From Shinella curvata (GTDB lineage: Bacteria; Pseudomonadota; Alphaproteobacteria; Rhizobiales; Rhizobiaceae), in assembly GCF_022899935.1 (NCBI RefSeq), contig NZ_JALJCJ010000011.1, positions 1 through 64,000 of the forward strand: a stretch of DNA of 64,000 nucleotides. Direction: 5' to 3'. Both the position numbers and the translations under genes were made by a program. This document shows, one piece after another, positions 36,217-44,959 of this stretch; positions within the stretch are counted from its first letter, which is position 1, and each line of letters starts with the position of its first letter. The notes under the pieces were generated by a model, which had not been told where the DNA came from, did not search any database, and saw only the letters and a program-made list of their open reading frames with translations.

Positions 36217-37374
36217 TTAAAACCGGAAACCCGGAACGGCGAGCGGGTTGTCGGCCAGTGCCGCCCGGTCAGGGCGGTCGATCTTCGGCGTGCCGGTAAA
36301 GGCATCGAAGAGATCGCGCACGAAGGCTTCCGGCAAATCCTTGGTGATCAACACCAGTCGCGTGCGGCGGTCGGACGTATCAGGCCAGGCGGCAAGCCGC
36401 TCCGGGGGATGGAAGACGCTTTGCACGCCGTGCAGGACGACCGGGCGATCCGGATTGCTCGACAGCTGGACGATACCCTTCATGCGCAGCAGTTTTTCGC
36501 CGTGGGCCGAGCGCAGGAGATCGATGAACATGTCGAGCGCCATCGGATCGATGGCACGGTCATGCACGATACTGAAGGAGCGAATCGTGGCGTCGTGGCG
36601 CGTCACGTCATGGGCGTGCTGGTGATCGTGATCGTGGTGATGCCCGTGCGCATGCTCATGATGCCCGTGATCGTGATGGTGCTTATGGCCGTGATCATGC
36701 GCCTCCTCGCGCAGCCAGCGCCCGACATCCGCGATCTTGCTGCCGGGGTCGTAGAGCCCGTTGGCAAGCAGACCGGGGCCGACGAGGCCGGGCGTATCGA
36801 CGTCCGAGACAGTAGCGCGCGGATTGAGTGCTGCGATCTCGCGCTTCACGGTATCCAGCGTCGCGGCATCGACAAGCGTCGTCTTGCTGATCAGCACGCG
36901 GTCGGCCACCGCAATCTGCTTGACCGCTTCGGGATGGTTTGCAAGCGTCGAAAGACCGTTTGCCGCATCGACCACGGTGATGACGCCGTCCAGGCTGAAG
37001 GAATGGGTGAGTACGGGATTGCCCATGACGGCCTGCAGGACCGGCGCGGGGTCGGCAAGGCCGGTTGTCTCGATCACCACACGCTTCAGCGGCTGGATCT
37101 TGCCGCTCTGCATGCGGTCCATCAGGTCGGCCAGCGTATCGACCAGCTCACCGCGGATGGTGCAGCACAGGCAGCCGTCGGAAAGCTCGATGATGCCGTC
37201 GCCGGATTGCTCGACGAGCAGGTGGTCGATGCCGACTTCGCCGAACTCGTTGATGATAACAGCCGTATCGGTCAGCGTCGGGTCCTTCAGCAGGCGATTG
37301 AGCAAGGTCGTCTTGCCTGCGCCGAGAAAGCCTGTGAGCACGGAGACCGGCACGCGCCGCTCGATCAGGGTCAT
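36217..37374 (-). CDS. COG0523 (CobW/YjiA) GTPase metallochaperone with His-rich loop
   Basis: G3E-family GTPase, 385 aa. Walker A GFLGAGKTT is at 15-23, the metal-binding C-x-C-C motif GCLCC at 67-71, and the G4 motif is SKTTLVD. Residues 225-260 are a His/Asp-rich loop with about twenty histidines, typical of zinc or nickel handling members. The CobW_C domain follows. COG0523 proteins deliver metals (zinc, cobalt, iron) to client enzymes. Several zinc-responsive members are under Zur control, but I see no Zur box upstream, since dacC ends 12 bp before this gene. Cobalt for B12 is possible but the cob genes here are 10 kb away. Confidence 0.9.
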   Translation of the reverse strand: MTLIERRVPVSVLTGFLGAGKTTLLNRLLKDPTLTDTAVIINEFGEVGIDHLLVEQSGDGIIELSDGCLCCTIRGELVDTLADLMDRMQSGKIQPLKRVVIETTGLADPAPVLQAVMGNPVLTHSFSLDGVITVVDAANGLSTLANHPEAVKQIAVADRVLISKTTLVDAATLDTVKREIAALNPRATVSDVDTPGLVGPGLLANGLYDPGSKIADVGRWLREEAHDHGHKHHHDHGHHEHAHGHHHDHDHQHAHDVTRHDATIRSFSIVHDRAIDPMALDMFIDLLRSAHGEKLLRMKGIVQLSSNPDRPVVLHGVQSVFHPPERLAAWPDTSDRRTRLVLITKDLPEAFVRDLFDAFTGTPKIDRPDRAALADNPLAVPGFRF

Positions 37375-37385
37375 GTCTTGTCCAA

Positions 37386-38480
37386 TCAGAAGGTCGGCCG
37401 CGGGATCGGGATCGGGATGTTGGTGGCGTCGCCGATATCGCTGGCAGCGACCTCGTCATTACCGACGGATTTCGCCGCATTACCGCCCATCAGTCCGGCA
37501 AAGACAAGTTTCAGCGGCCGGTTCACCTCGTGGATATAGGGCGACAGGAGTTTCTGCCGGCCGGCTTCGTCGCGGCCTTCGCTGCGCACCTTGGCGGCGT
37601 GTTTCGAGCAGATTTCCTTCGAGATATCGGCAACCTCGTTGCGCGTTTCGCCATAGGGGCGAAGCTGGCCGAGCGTCGGCACCTTGCCCGTGCGCTGGGT
37701 CAGGCCCTTTTCCAGCATACCCGCCGAAATGTCGGCGCGCGCGCCAAGGCTGTCGGAGCCGAGCACGACGGAGACGACAGACCGGCCATTGCGGGTGGCT
37801 GACGAAACCTGATTGAAGCCGGAGGCGCAGATGAAGCCGGTCTTCATACCGTCGGCGCCGTCAAAACGGCCGATCAGCATGTTGTAGTTCGGATACTGCT
37901 TCTTGCCGGTGGTGAAACCTTCCAGCGCGAAATAGGAGGAATATTGCGGGAATTCACGCTTCAGCGTCACCGCGAGCACGGCAAGGTCGCGCGCCGTTGT
38001 GTACTGGCCCTTGCCGGGCAGGCCGTGCGGATTGATGAAATGCGACGAGCTCATGCCGATGCGCGCGGCCTCGGCATTCATGCGGTCGATGAAACCCTGC
38101 TCGGTGCCGCCGACCGATTCGGCAACGGCGACCGCCACGTCATTGGCCGATTTGACGAGCAGGATCTTCAACGCGCTGTCGAGCGTCATCTTCTGGCCGG
38201 GCTTGAAGTACATCTTGCTCGGCGGTTCGGCAGCGGCGTTCTTCGTCATGGTGACGGGGCTTTCCAGCGAAATCTCGCCGGCCTTGACCGCGCGGAACAC
38301 CGTGTAGGCCGTCATCAGCTTGGTGAGCGAGGCGGGATACCAGCGTTGGAACGCGTCCTCGTGTTCTATGACCTGCAGCGTGTTGACATCCACCAGCATG
38401 CGGGGATTGGCGTTGGCGGCTGTTGTCAGGGAGGCTGTGAGCAGCAGGGCGGCGCTCGCAAGCGCAGCAGCCCGACGCAT
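37386..38480 (-). CDS. dacC: D-alanyl-D-alanine carboxypeptidase (class C, SxxK family)
   Basis: Periplasmic or membrane-bound penicillin-binding protein that trims the terminal D-Ala from peptidoglycan stem peptides. Catalytic motifs are SLTK (in 'YPASLTKLMTAY'), SAN (in 'LVKSANDVAVA') and KTG (in 'DGMKTGFI'). A signal peptide covers about 1-25 ('AAALASAALLLTASLTTAANA'). Unlike E. coli DacA, the C-terminus ends in 'NIPIPIPRPTF', with no clear amphipathic anchor. ATG 38480 gives 364 aa. It appears to be co-transcribed with the downstream COG0523 GTPase. Confidence 0.93.
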   Translation of the reverse strand: MRRAAALASAALLLTASLTTAANANPRMLVDVNTLQVIEHEDAFQRWYPASLTKLMTAYTVFRAVKAGEISLESPVTMTKNAAAEPPSKMYFKPGQKMTLDSALKILLVKSANDVAVAVAESVGGTEQGFIDRMNAEAARIGMSSSHFINPHGLPGKGQYTTARDLAVLAVTLKREFPQYSSYFALEGFTTGKKQYPNYNMLIGRFDGADGMKTGFICASGFNQVSSATRNGRSVVSVVLGSDSLGARADISAGMLEKGLTQRTGKVPTLGQLRPYGETRNEVADISKEICSKHAAKVRSEGRDEAGRQKLLSPYIHEVNRPLKLVFAGLMGGNAAKSVGNDEVAASDIGDATNIPIPIPRPTF

Positions 38481-38626
38481 CGATCGTCCGTTCGTCTGCA
38501 AAGGTCTGTCCTCGAAATCGGGAGTTGTCTCGAACCGTTGCCCTATTTAACCTATATGGCACCGTGATGGCAAAGCCATCGGAGCGATATGGCCAAATTT
38601 CCGGCCGAACATGACAGGAAACCCGC

Positions 38627-39787
38627 ATGCCCGTTCTCAACCGCGCCGCCGAAATGCAGGACGAAATCGCCGAATGGCGCCGCAGCATCCACCGGGAGCC
38701 TGAATTGCTCTTCGCCGTGGAAAAGACGGCCGCCTTCGTGGCGGAGAAGCTGAAGGAGTTCGGCGTCGATGAAATCGTGCCCGGCATTGGCCGTACCGGC
38801 GTCGTCGGCATCATCCGCGGCAAGAGCGCGGGACGCACGATCGGCCTTCGCGCCGACATGGATGCGCTGCCGATCGACGAGACGAGCGGCAAGCCGTGGT
38901 CTTCCACCGTCAAGGGCAAGATGCATGCCTGCGGTCATGACGGTCACACGGCCATGCTGCTCGGTGCTGCGAAGTATCTCGCCGAGACGCGCAACTTCGC
39001 AGGCTCCGTTGCGGTTATCTTCCAGCCCGCCGAAGAGGGCGGCGGCGGCGGCAACGAAATGGTCAAGGACGGCATGATGGAGCGGTTCGGCATTGCCGAG
39101 GTCTACGGCATGCACAACCTGCCCGGCATGCCGGTGGGTTCGTTCGGCACGCGCCCTGGCCCCATCATGGCCGCGACCGATGAGTTTAACATCACCGTGA
39201 AAGGCCGCGGCGGCCACGCCGCCCTGCCGCAGAAGACGGTGGACCCGATCGTCATCGGTTCCTATGTCGTGACCGCGCTCCAGACCATCGTCTCGCGCGT
39301 CGCCGATCCCATCGCCTCGCTCGTCGTCTCCGTCACCAAGTTCAATGCGGGGTTTGCGCATAACGTCATCCCGGAAACGGCGCAGCTTGCCGGCACGGTG
39401 CGCACGCTGAACCCCGACATGCGCGACGAAGCTGAGGCCCGCATCCGCCAGATCTGCGGCGGCCTTGCCGCGGCGCATGGCGCGGAAATCGCCGTCACCT
39501 ATCACCGGAACTACCCCGTCACCGTCAATCATGCGGAAGAGACGGGGCATGCCGTCGCTGTCGCGCAGGATATTGCGGGCATAGCCTCGGTCGATCCGTC
39601 GCTCGACCCGATGATGGGCGGCGAGGACTTTTCCTATATGCTGCTTGCGCGCCCCGGCGCCTTCGTCTTCATCGGCAATGGCGACACGGCGGGCCTGCAT
39701 CATCCGGCCTATGACTTCAACGACGATGCCATTCCCCACGGCGTGACCTATTGGGTGAAGCTGGCTGAAAGCCGGCTTGCCGCCTGA
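38627..39787 (+). CDS. M20-family amidohydrolase (hippurate hydrolase-like)
   Basis: Zinc peptidase-fold enzyme of 386 aa cleaving N-acyl amino acids or similar amides. Metal ligands are in 'HACGHDGHTAMLLG', 'PAEEGGGGG' and 'GMHNLPGMP', with the C-terminal His region 'GLHHPAYDFND'. The family includes hippurate hydrolase, N-acyl-aminoacylases and IAA-amino-acid hydrolases, and the substrate cannot be predicted. AGGAAA precedes the ATG. It is divergent from dacC. Confidence 0.92.
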   Translation: MPVLNRAAEMQDEIAEWRRSIHREPELLFAVEKTAAFVAEKLKEFGVDEIVPGIGRTGVVGIIRGKSAGRTIGLRADMDALPIDETSGKPWSSTVKGKMHACGHDGHTAMLLGAAKYLAETRNFAGSVAVIFQPAEEGGGGGNEMVKDGMMERFGIAEVYGMHNLPGMPVGSFGTRPGPIMAATDEFNITVKGRGGHAALPQKTVDPIVIGSYVVTALQTIVSRVADPIASLVVSVTKFNAGFAHNVIPETAQLAGTVRTLNPDMRDEAEARIRQICGGLAAAHGAEIAVTYHRNYPVTVNHAEETGHAVAVAQDIAGIASVDPSLDPMMGGEDFSYMLLARPGAFVFIGNGDTAGLHHPAYDFNDDAIPHGVTYWVKLAESRLAA

Positions 39788-39789
39788 CG

Positions 39790-39824
39790 AAAAAGAGCCC
39801 GGCTGCAGGGACAGTCAGCCGGGC
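39790..39824 (-). terminator. Terminator for the Gly/His-rich gene
   Basis: Read on the minus strand, a 9-bp stem (GCCCGGCTG / CAGCCGGGC, 39797-39805 with 39816-39824) is followed by CTCTTTTT. It lies just after the convergent end of the amidohydrolase gene and may serve both directions. Confidence 0.8.
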
Positions 39825-39867
39825 AAGTCGGGGGAGGATCGGCGAGTATTGATCGTGCGCGTCGCGT

Positions 39868-40134
39868 TTATTCGCAGACGCGGATCTTCTTGATCTTCAG
39901 GTTGCCCCACTTGTCGTAGCGCTTCACCTTCTTCCAGAAGCAGTCATACCCGTAGTCGTCATCGTAGAAGGTGACCTGGGCGCCGTGACCCCAGCCGTGG
40001 CCATGACCGTGACCCCATCCATGGTGGCCGCCGCCGAAGCCGAAACCGATGGAAAGGCCGCCGGCCTGCGACGGGGCGGCGAAGGAAAGTGCTGCGACAG
40101 CGGCGACGACAGCGGAAAGCATGAACTTGCGCAT
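39868..40134 (-). CDS. Small secreted Gly/His-rich protein
   Basis: An 88-aa protein with a signal peptide (about 1-24, ending PSQA) and a Gly/His/Trp-rich stretch (25-52) of alternating GH and GW. A short basic C-terminal region follows with two cysteines, Cys65 and Cys87, that could form a disulfide. The 12 or so pairs and singles of His suggest metal binding, which is inference. ATG 40134 has AAGGAG eight bases upstream; the ATG at 40140 is too close to it. No family name is recognised. Confidence 0.78.
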   Translation of the reverse strand: MRKFMLSAVVAAVAALSFAAPSQAGGLSIGFGFGGGHHGWGHGHGHGWGHGAQVTFYDDDYGYDCFWKKVKRYDKWGNLKIKKIRVCE

Positions 40135-40253
40135 GGACATTCTCCTTGACGGTTTTGGATGAAGCCATCTCCATCCCATGAACCGACAGTCTCATGTCCG
40201 CGCCTTTCATGCTGTTCCATGCGGAACCCGACGCGCGTCGAACCGAAAATCGC

Positions 40254-40282
40254 TTGGCTTCGGGCCACGGCTTTTGTATGGG
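40254..40282 (+). promoter_or_regulatory. Candidate promoter of tRNA-Arg
   Basis: TTGGCT (40254-40259), 17 bp, then TATGGG (40277-40282), ending 10 bp before the first tRNA base. The spacing is ideal but the -10 element is weak. Confidence 0.5.
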
Positions 40283-40292
40283 TTCACCTAGT

Positions 40293-40369
40293 GGTCCCGT
40301 AGCTCAGCAGGATAGAGCACCAGATTCCTAATCTGGGGGTCCCGCGTTCGAATCGCGGCGGGATCACCA
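40293..40369 (+). tRNA. tRNA-Arg (anticodon CCT)
   Basis: A 77-nt cloverleaf: acceptor GGTCCCG/CGGGATC, D-arm starting TAGCTC, anticodon stem CCAGA/TCTGG around loop TTCCTAA (anticodon CCT, reading AGG), T-arm CCGCG-TTCGAAT-CGCGG, discriminator A (40366) and encoded CCA at 40367-40369. Nothing like an integrase or attachment duplication follows it. Confidence 0.96.
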
Positions 40370-40423
40370 TTTCCGGCGAAGGAGACTTTTAAGTCTTTCC
40401 GCATAAAACTGACCGCTGATGGA

Positions 40424-42421
40424 ATGGCGGAGGTCGCTGGATTGCCCAAGAAGTTTGTTGTCGGGAGGAGCGTCGGACTGAATGTCTTCCTTCTGGCGCT
40501 TGCCCTTGCCTGTCTGATGCCGGTTGTCGTCATATCCGGCTTTGCGATGTGGCGGGCAGGCGAGGCCTATCGACAGACGGCGACGACCCGGCTCAGCGAC
40601 ACGGCGGCAACGCTTGCCCGCGCGATCGAGTCGGATATCGAAGGACGTTTCACGGCACTCAGCGCCTTCGCAGCGCTACGCACCTTTTCCGGCGATGTCG
40701 TTTCGACGACGCTGACCACCAGCCGGTTCAAGGGCATCGGGCTCGACGGGCAGATCACCCTTGTCGCTTTTGACGGCGACGCGCCGATCGGCGGCGTGGC
40801 ACGGCGCATTGCCGACGTCGCGCGAGATGCCGTCGACACGCAGGCGCCAGTTCTCTCCAACCTCTACCTTGGACGCACGCGGGCCGATTACAGGATCGAT
40901 CTGGCCCTGCCCTTGCCGTCGGATGGCGGGCACCGGCGCGCGCTCGTGCTCTCGGTCGCGCCCGAGCAGCTTGTCCGTGCGCTACAGCAGAGAAACGAGG
41001 CGCTGAGCGGCATCCTCGTTGCCGTTACCGACGGCAACGGGCGCATCATCGCCCGTTCGCGCGATCATGAGCGCACCATTGGCCTGCGGGCGCCCGATTG
41101 GCACAAGCTCGAAGCGCTCAATGCCCGAAACGGCTGGTTCGAGGCGGTGACGACCGAGGGCATGACGACGATTCTTGCCTTCGAAAAGCTGGATGCAACG
41201 CCCGGCTGGGCGCTGGTGGTGGGTGAACCGACCGCGATCTTCAATGCGCGCTGGAAGGATCCGCTGATCGGTCTTTCGATCGGTGCGCTGCTGGCGCTTG
41301 GGCTCGCCACCGTGGCGGCGGTCTGGATCGGGCGACTGATCCTGCGGCCGGTGGAGGCGCTGGCGGCTCATAGCGCGGCCGTCGCATCCAACAGGCCTGC
41401 GGATGCCCTTCCGCCCATCCCGCGTTCGCTGGTGCGGGAGTTCGAGACGCTGCGGGTCAGTGTCGAGGGTGCGGAAGCGGCGCGGCGCAGCAACGAGCGG
41501 CGACTGGAGACGGTGGCGCAGGCCGGTTCCCTGGCCTTGTGGCGCTGGTCCGCGCGCGGCGATCTCAGCTGGATCGAAGGTTGGACCGCCCTGACGGGCA
41601 CGTCCGAAAACGAGGCGCTCGGCATGGCGTGGCTCGACCACGTGCATCCGGACGATCGCGTTCTGCTCGTCGAAAAACTGGAGGAAACGCGCAACGCCTG
41701 CCGCATGGTCGATGCCGAGTTCCGTCTTCTCGTTGCCGACGGACGCTGGCTCTGGGTGCGCAAGCGCGGCGGGCCGGTACACGACGACAACGGCGCTATC
41801 CTGCAGTGGGCCGGCGTCATCGAGGACATCGACGCGCGAAAGCAGAGCGAAACCCGCGTGGCCTATCTTGCCCATCACGATGCGCTCACCGACCTCGCCA
41901 ATCGCGTCACGCTGCACCAGCAGTTGGAATATGCCATCACCGACACGCTGAACGGCAAGCTGCGGGCATTGCTCTATCTTGATCTCGACCGTTTCAAGCA
42001 GGTCAATGATACGCTGGGCCATGCCGCCGGCGATACGCTTCTGCGGGAAGTCGCCGGCCGGCTGCGTGCGACGGTGGGTGAAAGCGGCCTTGTCGCGCGG
42101 CTTGGCGGCGACGAATTCGCCGTATTGCAGGATGACGCCGCCTCTCCCGAAGATGCTCTCGCCCTTGCCGGGCGGATCATCGAGCTTGTCAGCATGCCCT
42201 ACATGATCGATGGAGCATCCGCGGTTGTCGGGGTCAGCGTCGGTATAACCTTCATCGCAGACAGCGCCGGCGATGCCGACTGTTGTCTCAAACGTGCCGA
42301 TCAGGCGCTTTACTGGGCCAAACAGGCCGGTCGCGGGCGGGCTGTCGTCTACGAGCAGGAGGAAAGCCTGGCGCGGCTGGCGTCTTTCGCCGGCCTGCCG
42401 CCGAAGCGGCTGCAGGCGTGA
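40424..42421 (+). CDS. Membrane diguanylate cyclase with Cache-like sensor and PAS domain
   Basis: Predicted to make cyclic di-GMP in response to a periplasmic signal. The 665-aa protein runs TM1 (about 19-42), periplasmic Cache-like domain (45-278), TM2 (281-304), HAMP-like linker (305-360), PAS domain (361-475) and GGDEF domain (480-645). The active-site GGDEF is intact at 561-565. The inhibitory I-site position reads GESG, not RxxD, so classic product inhibition is absent. There is no EAL domain. The gene starts 54 bases after tRNA-Arg and stands alone. Confidence 0.92.
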   Translation: MAEVAGLPKKFVVGRSVGLNVFLLALALACLMPVVVISGFAMWRAGEAYRQTATTRLSDTAATLARAIESDIEGRFTALSAFAALRTFSGDVVSTTLTTSRFKGIGLDGQITLVAFDGDAPIGGVARRIADVARDAVDTQAPVLSNLYLGRTRADYRIDLALPLPSDGGHRRALVLSVAPEQLVRALQQRNEALSGILVAVTDGNGRIIARSRDHERTIGLRAPDWHKLEALNARNGWFEAVTTEGMTTILAFEKLDATPGWALVVGEPTAIFNARWKDPLIGLSIGALLALGLATVAAVWIGRLILRPVEALAAHSAAVASNRPADALPPIPRSLVREFETLRVSVEGAEAARRSNERRLETVAQAGSLALWRWSARGDLSWIEGWTALTGTSENEALGMAWLDHVHPDDRVLLVEKLEETRNACRMVDAEFRLLVADGRWLWVRKRGGPVHDDNGAILQWAGVIEDIDARKQSETRVAYLAHHDALTDLANRVTLHQQLEYAITDTLNGKLRALLYLDLDRFKQVNDTLGHAAGDTLLREVAGRLRATVGESGLVARLGGDEFAVLQDDAASPEDALALAGRIIELVSMPYMIDGASAVVGVSVGITFIADSAGDADCCLKRADQALYWAKQAGRGRAVVYEQEESLARLASFAGLPPKRLQA

Positions 42422-42427
42422 TCGAAC

Positions 42428-42808
42428 CTAGACCTCTTCCTTTTCACGCTCCGGTGTTACGACACGCGGTTTGGGGCGCACGGACGGCACGATCGACGGT
42501 TTGTTGACGACCTTCGGCTGCGGTGCCTTCATGCCGAGCATGTTGCGGATGCGGTCGGAGACGAGTGGCCGGAAACGGCTGGCACGGAAAGGCATGTCGA
42601 CCGCGCCGTAGCCTTCGGGGCCATCGTCGTTTCCGCGGTAGAGTTCCATCAGCTTGATGCCGTAGAAATCGCCATCGACATAGTGGCGGTAGTGGCCGGC
42701 CCAGCGGACGGTGTAGATTTGCCCCTTGCGGATGCCCTGGTCGATCGAGACGTTCTTGAACCGGTCGTTGATGCACACGACTTTCTGGCCGACTTGGAAT
42801 GTAGGCAT
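42428..42808 (-). CDS. Conserved hypothetical protein, SH3-like N-terminus
   Basis: A 126-aa soluble protein. Residues 1-75 form beta-rich sequence ('FQVGQKVVCINDRF', 'IRKGQIYTVRWAGHYRHYVDGDFYGIKLMELY') that resembles small SH3-like barrels seen in phage and plasmid orphan proteins. The Pro/Lys-rich tail (about 95-126) is probably disordered and ends in charged residues. Function not recognised. Start chosen at ATG 42808, where the conserved-looking fold begins. Confidence 0.65.
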   Translation of the reverse strand: MPTFQVGQKVVCINDRFKNVSIDQGIRKGQIYTVRWAGHYRHYVDGDFYGIKLMELYRGNDDGPEGYGAVDMPFRASRFRPLVSDRIRNMLGMKAPQPKVVNKPSIVPSVRPKPRVVTPEREKEEV

Positions 42809-42858
42809 GCGTTCTCTCCCCCAAGCTCCCGACGCGAAGACTGAAAAGCCGTGTCGGC

Positions 42859-43575
42859 TCAGCCGGTCTTGCGGCAGTTGACGCCCGGCGCGTTTTCGCC
42901 CTTGGTCAGGTCGTAGAGCGTCGCCTCGTCGCCCTTGGTCCACCATTCGAAGCGGCCGCCGGCATATTTGGCACCGGAGGCGGCCAGAACATTGGCGGCG
43001 ATGACGGTTTCATCGCCGATCTTCAACACGGCCAGCGAATTGGAGCCGGCATTGATGTATTCGGCAACGACGCGCTGGTCGGCGTCACACTGGTAGCTGA
43101 TCGTCTCGCGTGCCACGCTCTGTTCCGGTCCAGGCAAACGGATGACGATGTCCGTGCTGTTCTTAAGGCCCGCAAGGCGGATCGCCGGGGCGCCTTCCTT
43201 GCCGGTCAGATGCAGAATCCCGTTCTCTAGTTTCCAGGAGGTCACGGTGCCGAGCGCGTCGAAGAACTTCTGCTCCTGGTCCATGATGGCGGGGGCACAC
43301 ATCTTGCGCGTCGCGGCGGCGGGCGCGAAAGCGATATTGCCGTTCTGGACCTTCAGCTTGCCGCGATAGGTGTTGCAGCCGCCATTGCCGCCATAGCTGC
43401 CATCGGGCCTGATCTCCAGCGTTGTCTGCAGGTCGTCAATGACGCCGTTGCCGCCGATATCCTCGGCAAGCCAGGCGCCGCCGAGACCACTCGGGACCGG
43501 CTCGTCGGCATGGGCCGGAGCTGCTGTCGCAAGCACGAGGCAGGCGAGGGTCCAAACTCTCAGGCGTCGATGCAC
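42859..43575 (-). CDS. Secreted META plus MliC-like domain protein
   Basis: A 238-aa exported protein with a signal peptide (cleavage near AHA-DE). A META/HslJ-type domain follows ('TTLEIRPDGSYGGNGGCNTYRGKL', 'MCAPAIMDQEQKFFDAL'). The C-terminal domain is like MliC lysozyme inhibitors: 'ISYQCDADQRVVAEYINA', 'GGRFEWWTKGDEATL', and a final Cys in 'GVNCRK' that would pair with the first. A role in resisting host lysozyme is inferred by fold. GTG 43575 has GGAGAA a few bases upstream; TTG 43587 is the alternative start. Confidence 0.78.
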   Translation of the reverse strand: MHRRLRVWTLACLVLATAAPAHADEPVPSGLGGAWLAEDIGGNGVIDDLQTTLEIRPDGSYGGNGGCNTYRGKLKVQNGNIAFAPAAATRKMCAPAIMDQEQKFFDALGTVTSWKLENGILHLTGKEGAPAIRLAGLKNSTDIVIRLPGPEQSVARETISYQCDADQRVVAEYINAGSNSLAVLKIGDETVIAANVLAASGAKYAGGRFEWWTKGDEATLYDLTKGENAPGVNCRKTG

Positions 43576-43765
43576 AGATTTCTCCAATCGCGTCGGGGCG
43601 GAAAGCCGCTTTGCGGGGACGTTATGGCCGTCCGGGCGAAAAGGTCAAGCCACGGGTTCGAGAAGACGGGCGCAGCGGCGGTTTTCCGCCGCGTTGCAGG
43701 CTTGTTGCTGGCGTCTTTCGCCTGTAGAGCCAATAGCAGAATACAAGAAAATTGCGGAAACCATC

Positions 43766-44938
43766 ATGGCTCTCGATGCGCGGCAGACGCGCCGCATCAC
43801 CGTTTTAGGCTCGACAGGCTCCATCGGCACCAGCACGCTCGACGTGGTGCGCCAGCTCGGCGGGCGCGACCGCTACGAGGTCGTGGCGCTGACCGGCAAT
43901 GGCAATGTGGAGCTGCTGGCCGCCCAGGCAAAAGACTGCGGCGCGCGGATGGTGGTGACGGCTGACGAGAGCCGCTACAGCGCATTGAAGGACGCGCTTT
44001 CCGGCAGCGGCATCGAGGCGGCCGCCGGGCGCGGGGCGCTTATGGAGGCTGCCTCCGGCGATGCGGACTGGGTGATGGCGGCAATCGTCGGCACGGCCGG
44101 CCTTGCGCCGACACTGGCTGCGGCGAAGAAGGGCGCGGATATCGCGCTTGCCAACAAGGAATGCCTGGTGTCGGCCGGAGACCTCTTCGTTCAGGCCGTC
44201 GCCGAGGGTGGCGGGCGGCTCATTCCCGTCGACAGCGAGCACAGCGCGATCTTCCAGGCGCTGGAGGACGACCAGCGCCATGCCGTCGAGCGCATCGTGC
44301 TGACAGCCTCGGGCGGCCCTTTCCGCACCTGGAGCCGCGAGCAGATGTCGAACGTGACGGCGGATATCGCGCGCGCTCATCCCAACTGGTCGATGGGCCT
44401 GAAAATCTCGATCGGCAGCGCCTCGATGTTCAACAAGGCGCTGGAGATGATCGAGGCGAAACATCTCTTCGACGTCAGGCCTGACCAGATCGAGGTGGTG
44501 GTGCATCCGCAGTCGATCATCCACTCCATGGTCGGCTATGTCGATGGCTCGGTGCTGGCGCAGCTCGGCGCGCCGGATATGCGCACGGCGATCGGCTATG
44601 CCCTGACCTATCCCACACGCTCGCCGCTCAATGTCGACCGGCTGGATTTTGCCAAGCTGTCGCGGCTCGATTTCGAAGCGCCGGACGAAACGCGCTTCCC
44701 GGCGCTCCGGCTCGCCCGCACGGCGCTGGAACGTGGCGGCCTTCAGGGCGCGATCATGAATGCGGCGGAGGAGGTGGCGTTCCATGCCTTCGTCGGCGGG
44801 CGCATCGGCTTCCTGTCGATGGCGGATATTGCCGAACAGGTGATGGATAAACTCAGCCATCTGCCGCCGGCATCCTCCATGGACGATGTTTTCGCTGCAG
44901 ACGAAGAAGCCCGGCGGGTGGCCGCCGGGCTCATCTGA
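43766..44938 (+). CDS. dxr: 1-deoxy-D-xylulose 5-phosphate reductoisomerase
   Basis: Second step of the MEP isoprenoid pathway, NADPH-dependent. The 390-aa protein has the NADPH motif 'LGSTGSIGTSTLDVV', the catalytic loop 'LANKECLVSAGDLF', metal-binding 'IPVDSEHSAIFQ', 'TASGGPFRTWS', and 'HPNWSMGLKISIGSASMFNK'. ATG 43766 begins the conserved N-terminus with GGAAA upstream. A perfect 10-bp inverted repeat with a 4-nt loop lies in the last codons (44908-44917 with 44922-44931). Confidence 0.97.
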   Translation: MALDARQTRRITVLGSTGSIGTSTLDVVRQLGGRDRYEVVALTGNGNVELLAAQAKDCGARMVVTADESRYSALKDALSGSGIEAAAGRGALMEAASGDADWVMAAIVGTAGLAPTLAAAKKGADIALANKECLVSAGDLFVQAVAEGGGRLIPVDSEHSAIFQALEDDQRHAVERIVLTASGGPFRTWSREQMSNVTADIARAHPNWSMGLKISIGSASMFNKALEMIEAKHLFDVRPDQIEVVVHPQSIIHSMVGYVDGSVLAQLGAPDMRTAIGYALTYPTRSPLNVDRLDFAKLSRLDFEAPDETRFPALRLARTALERGGLQGAIMNAAEEVAFHAFVGGRIGFLSMADIAEQVMDKLSHLPPASSMDDVFAADEEARRVAAGLI

Positions 44939-44959
44939 GCAGTCAGGTTTTTCGCCTTA

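Noticed and set aside
44908-44931. Ten-bp perfect inverted repeat in the end of dxr as an intrinsic terminator
   Set aside because: It lies inside the coding sequence and has no adjacent T-run; kept only as a note in the dxr entry.
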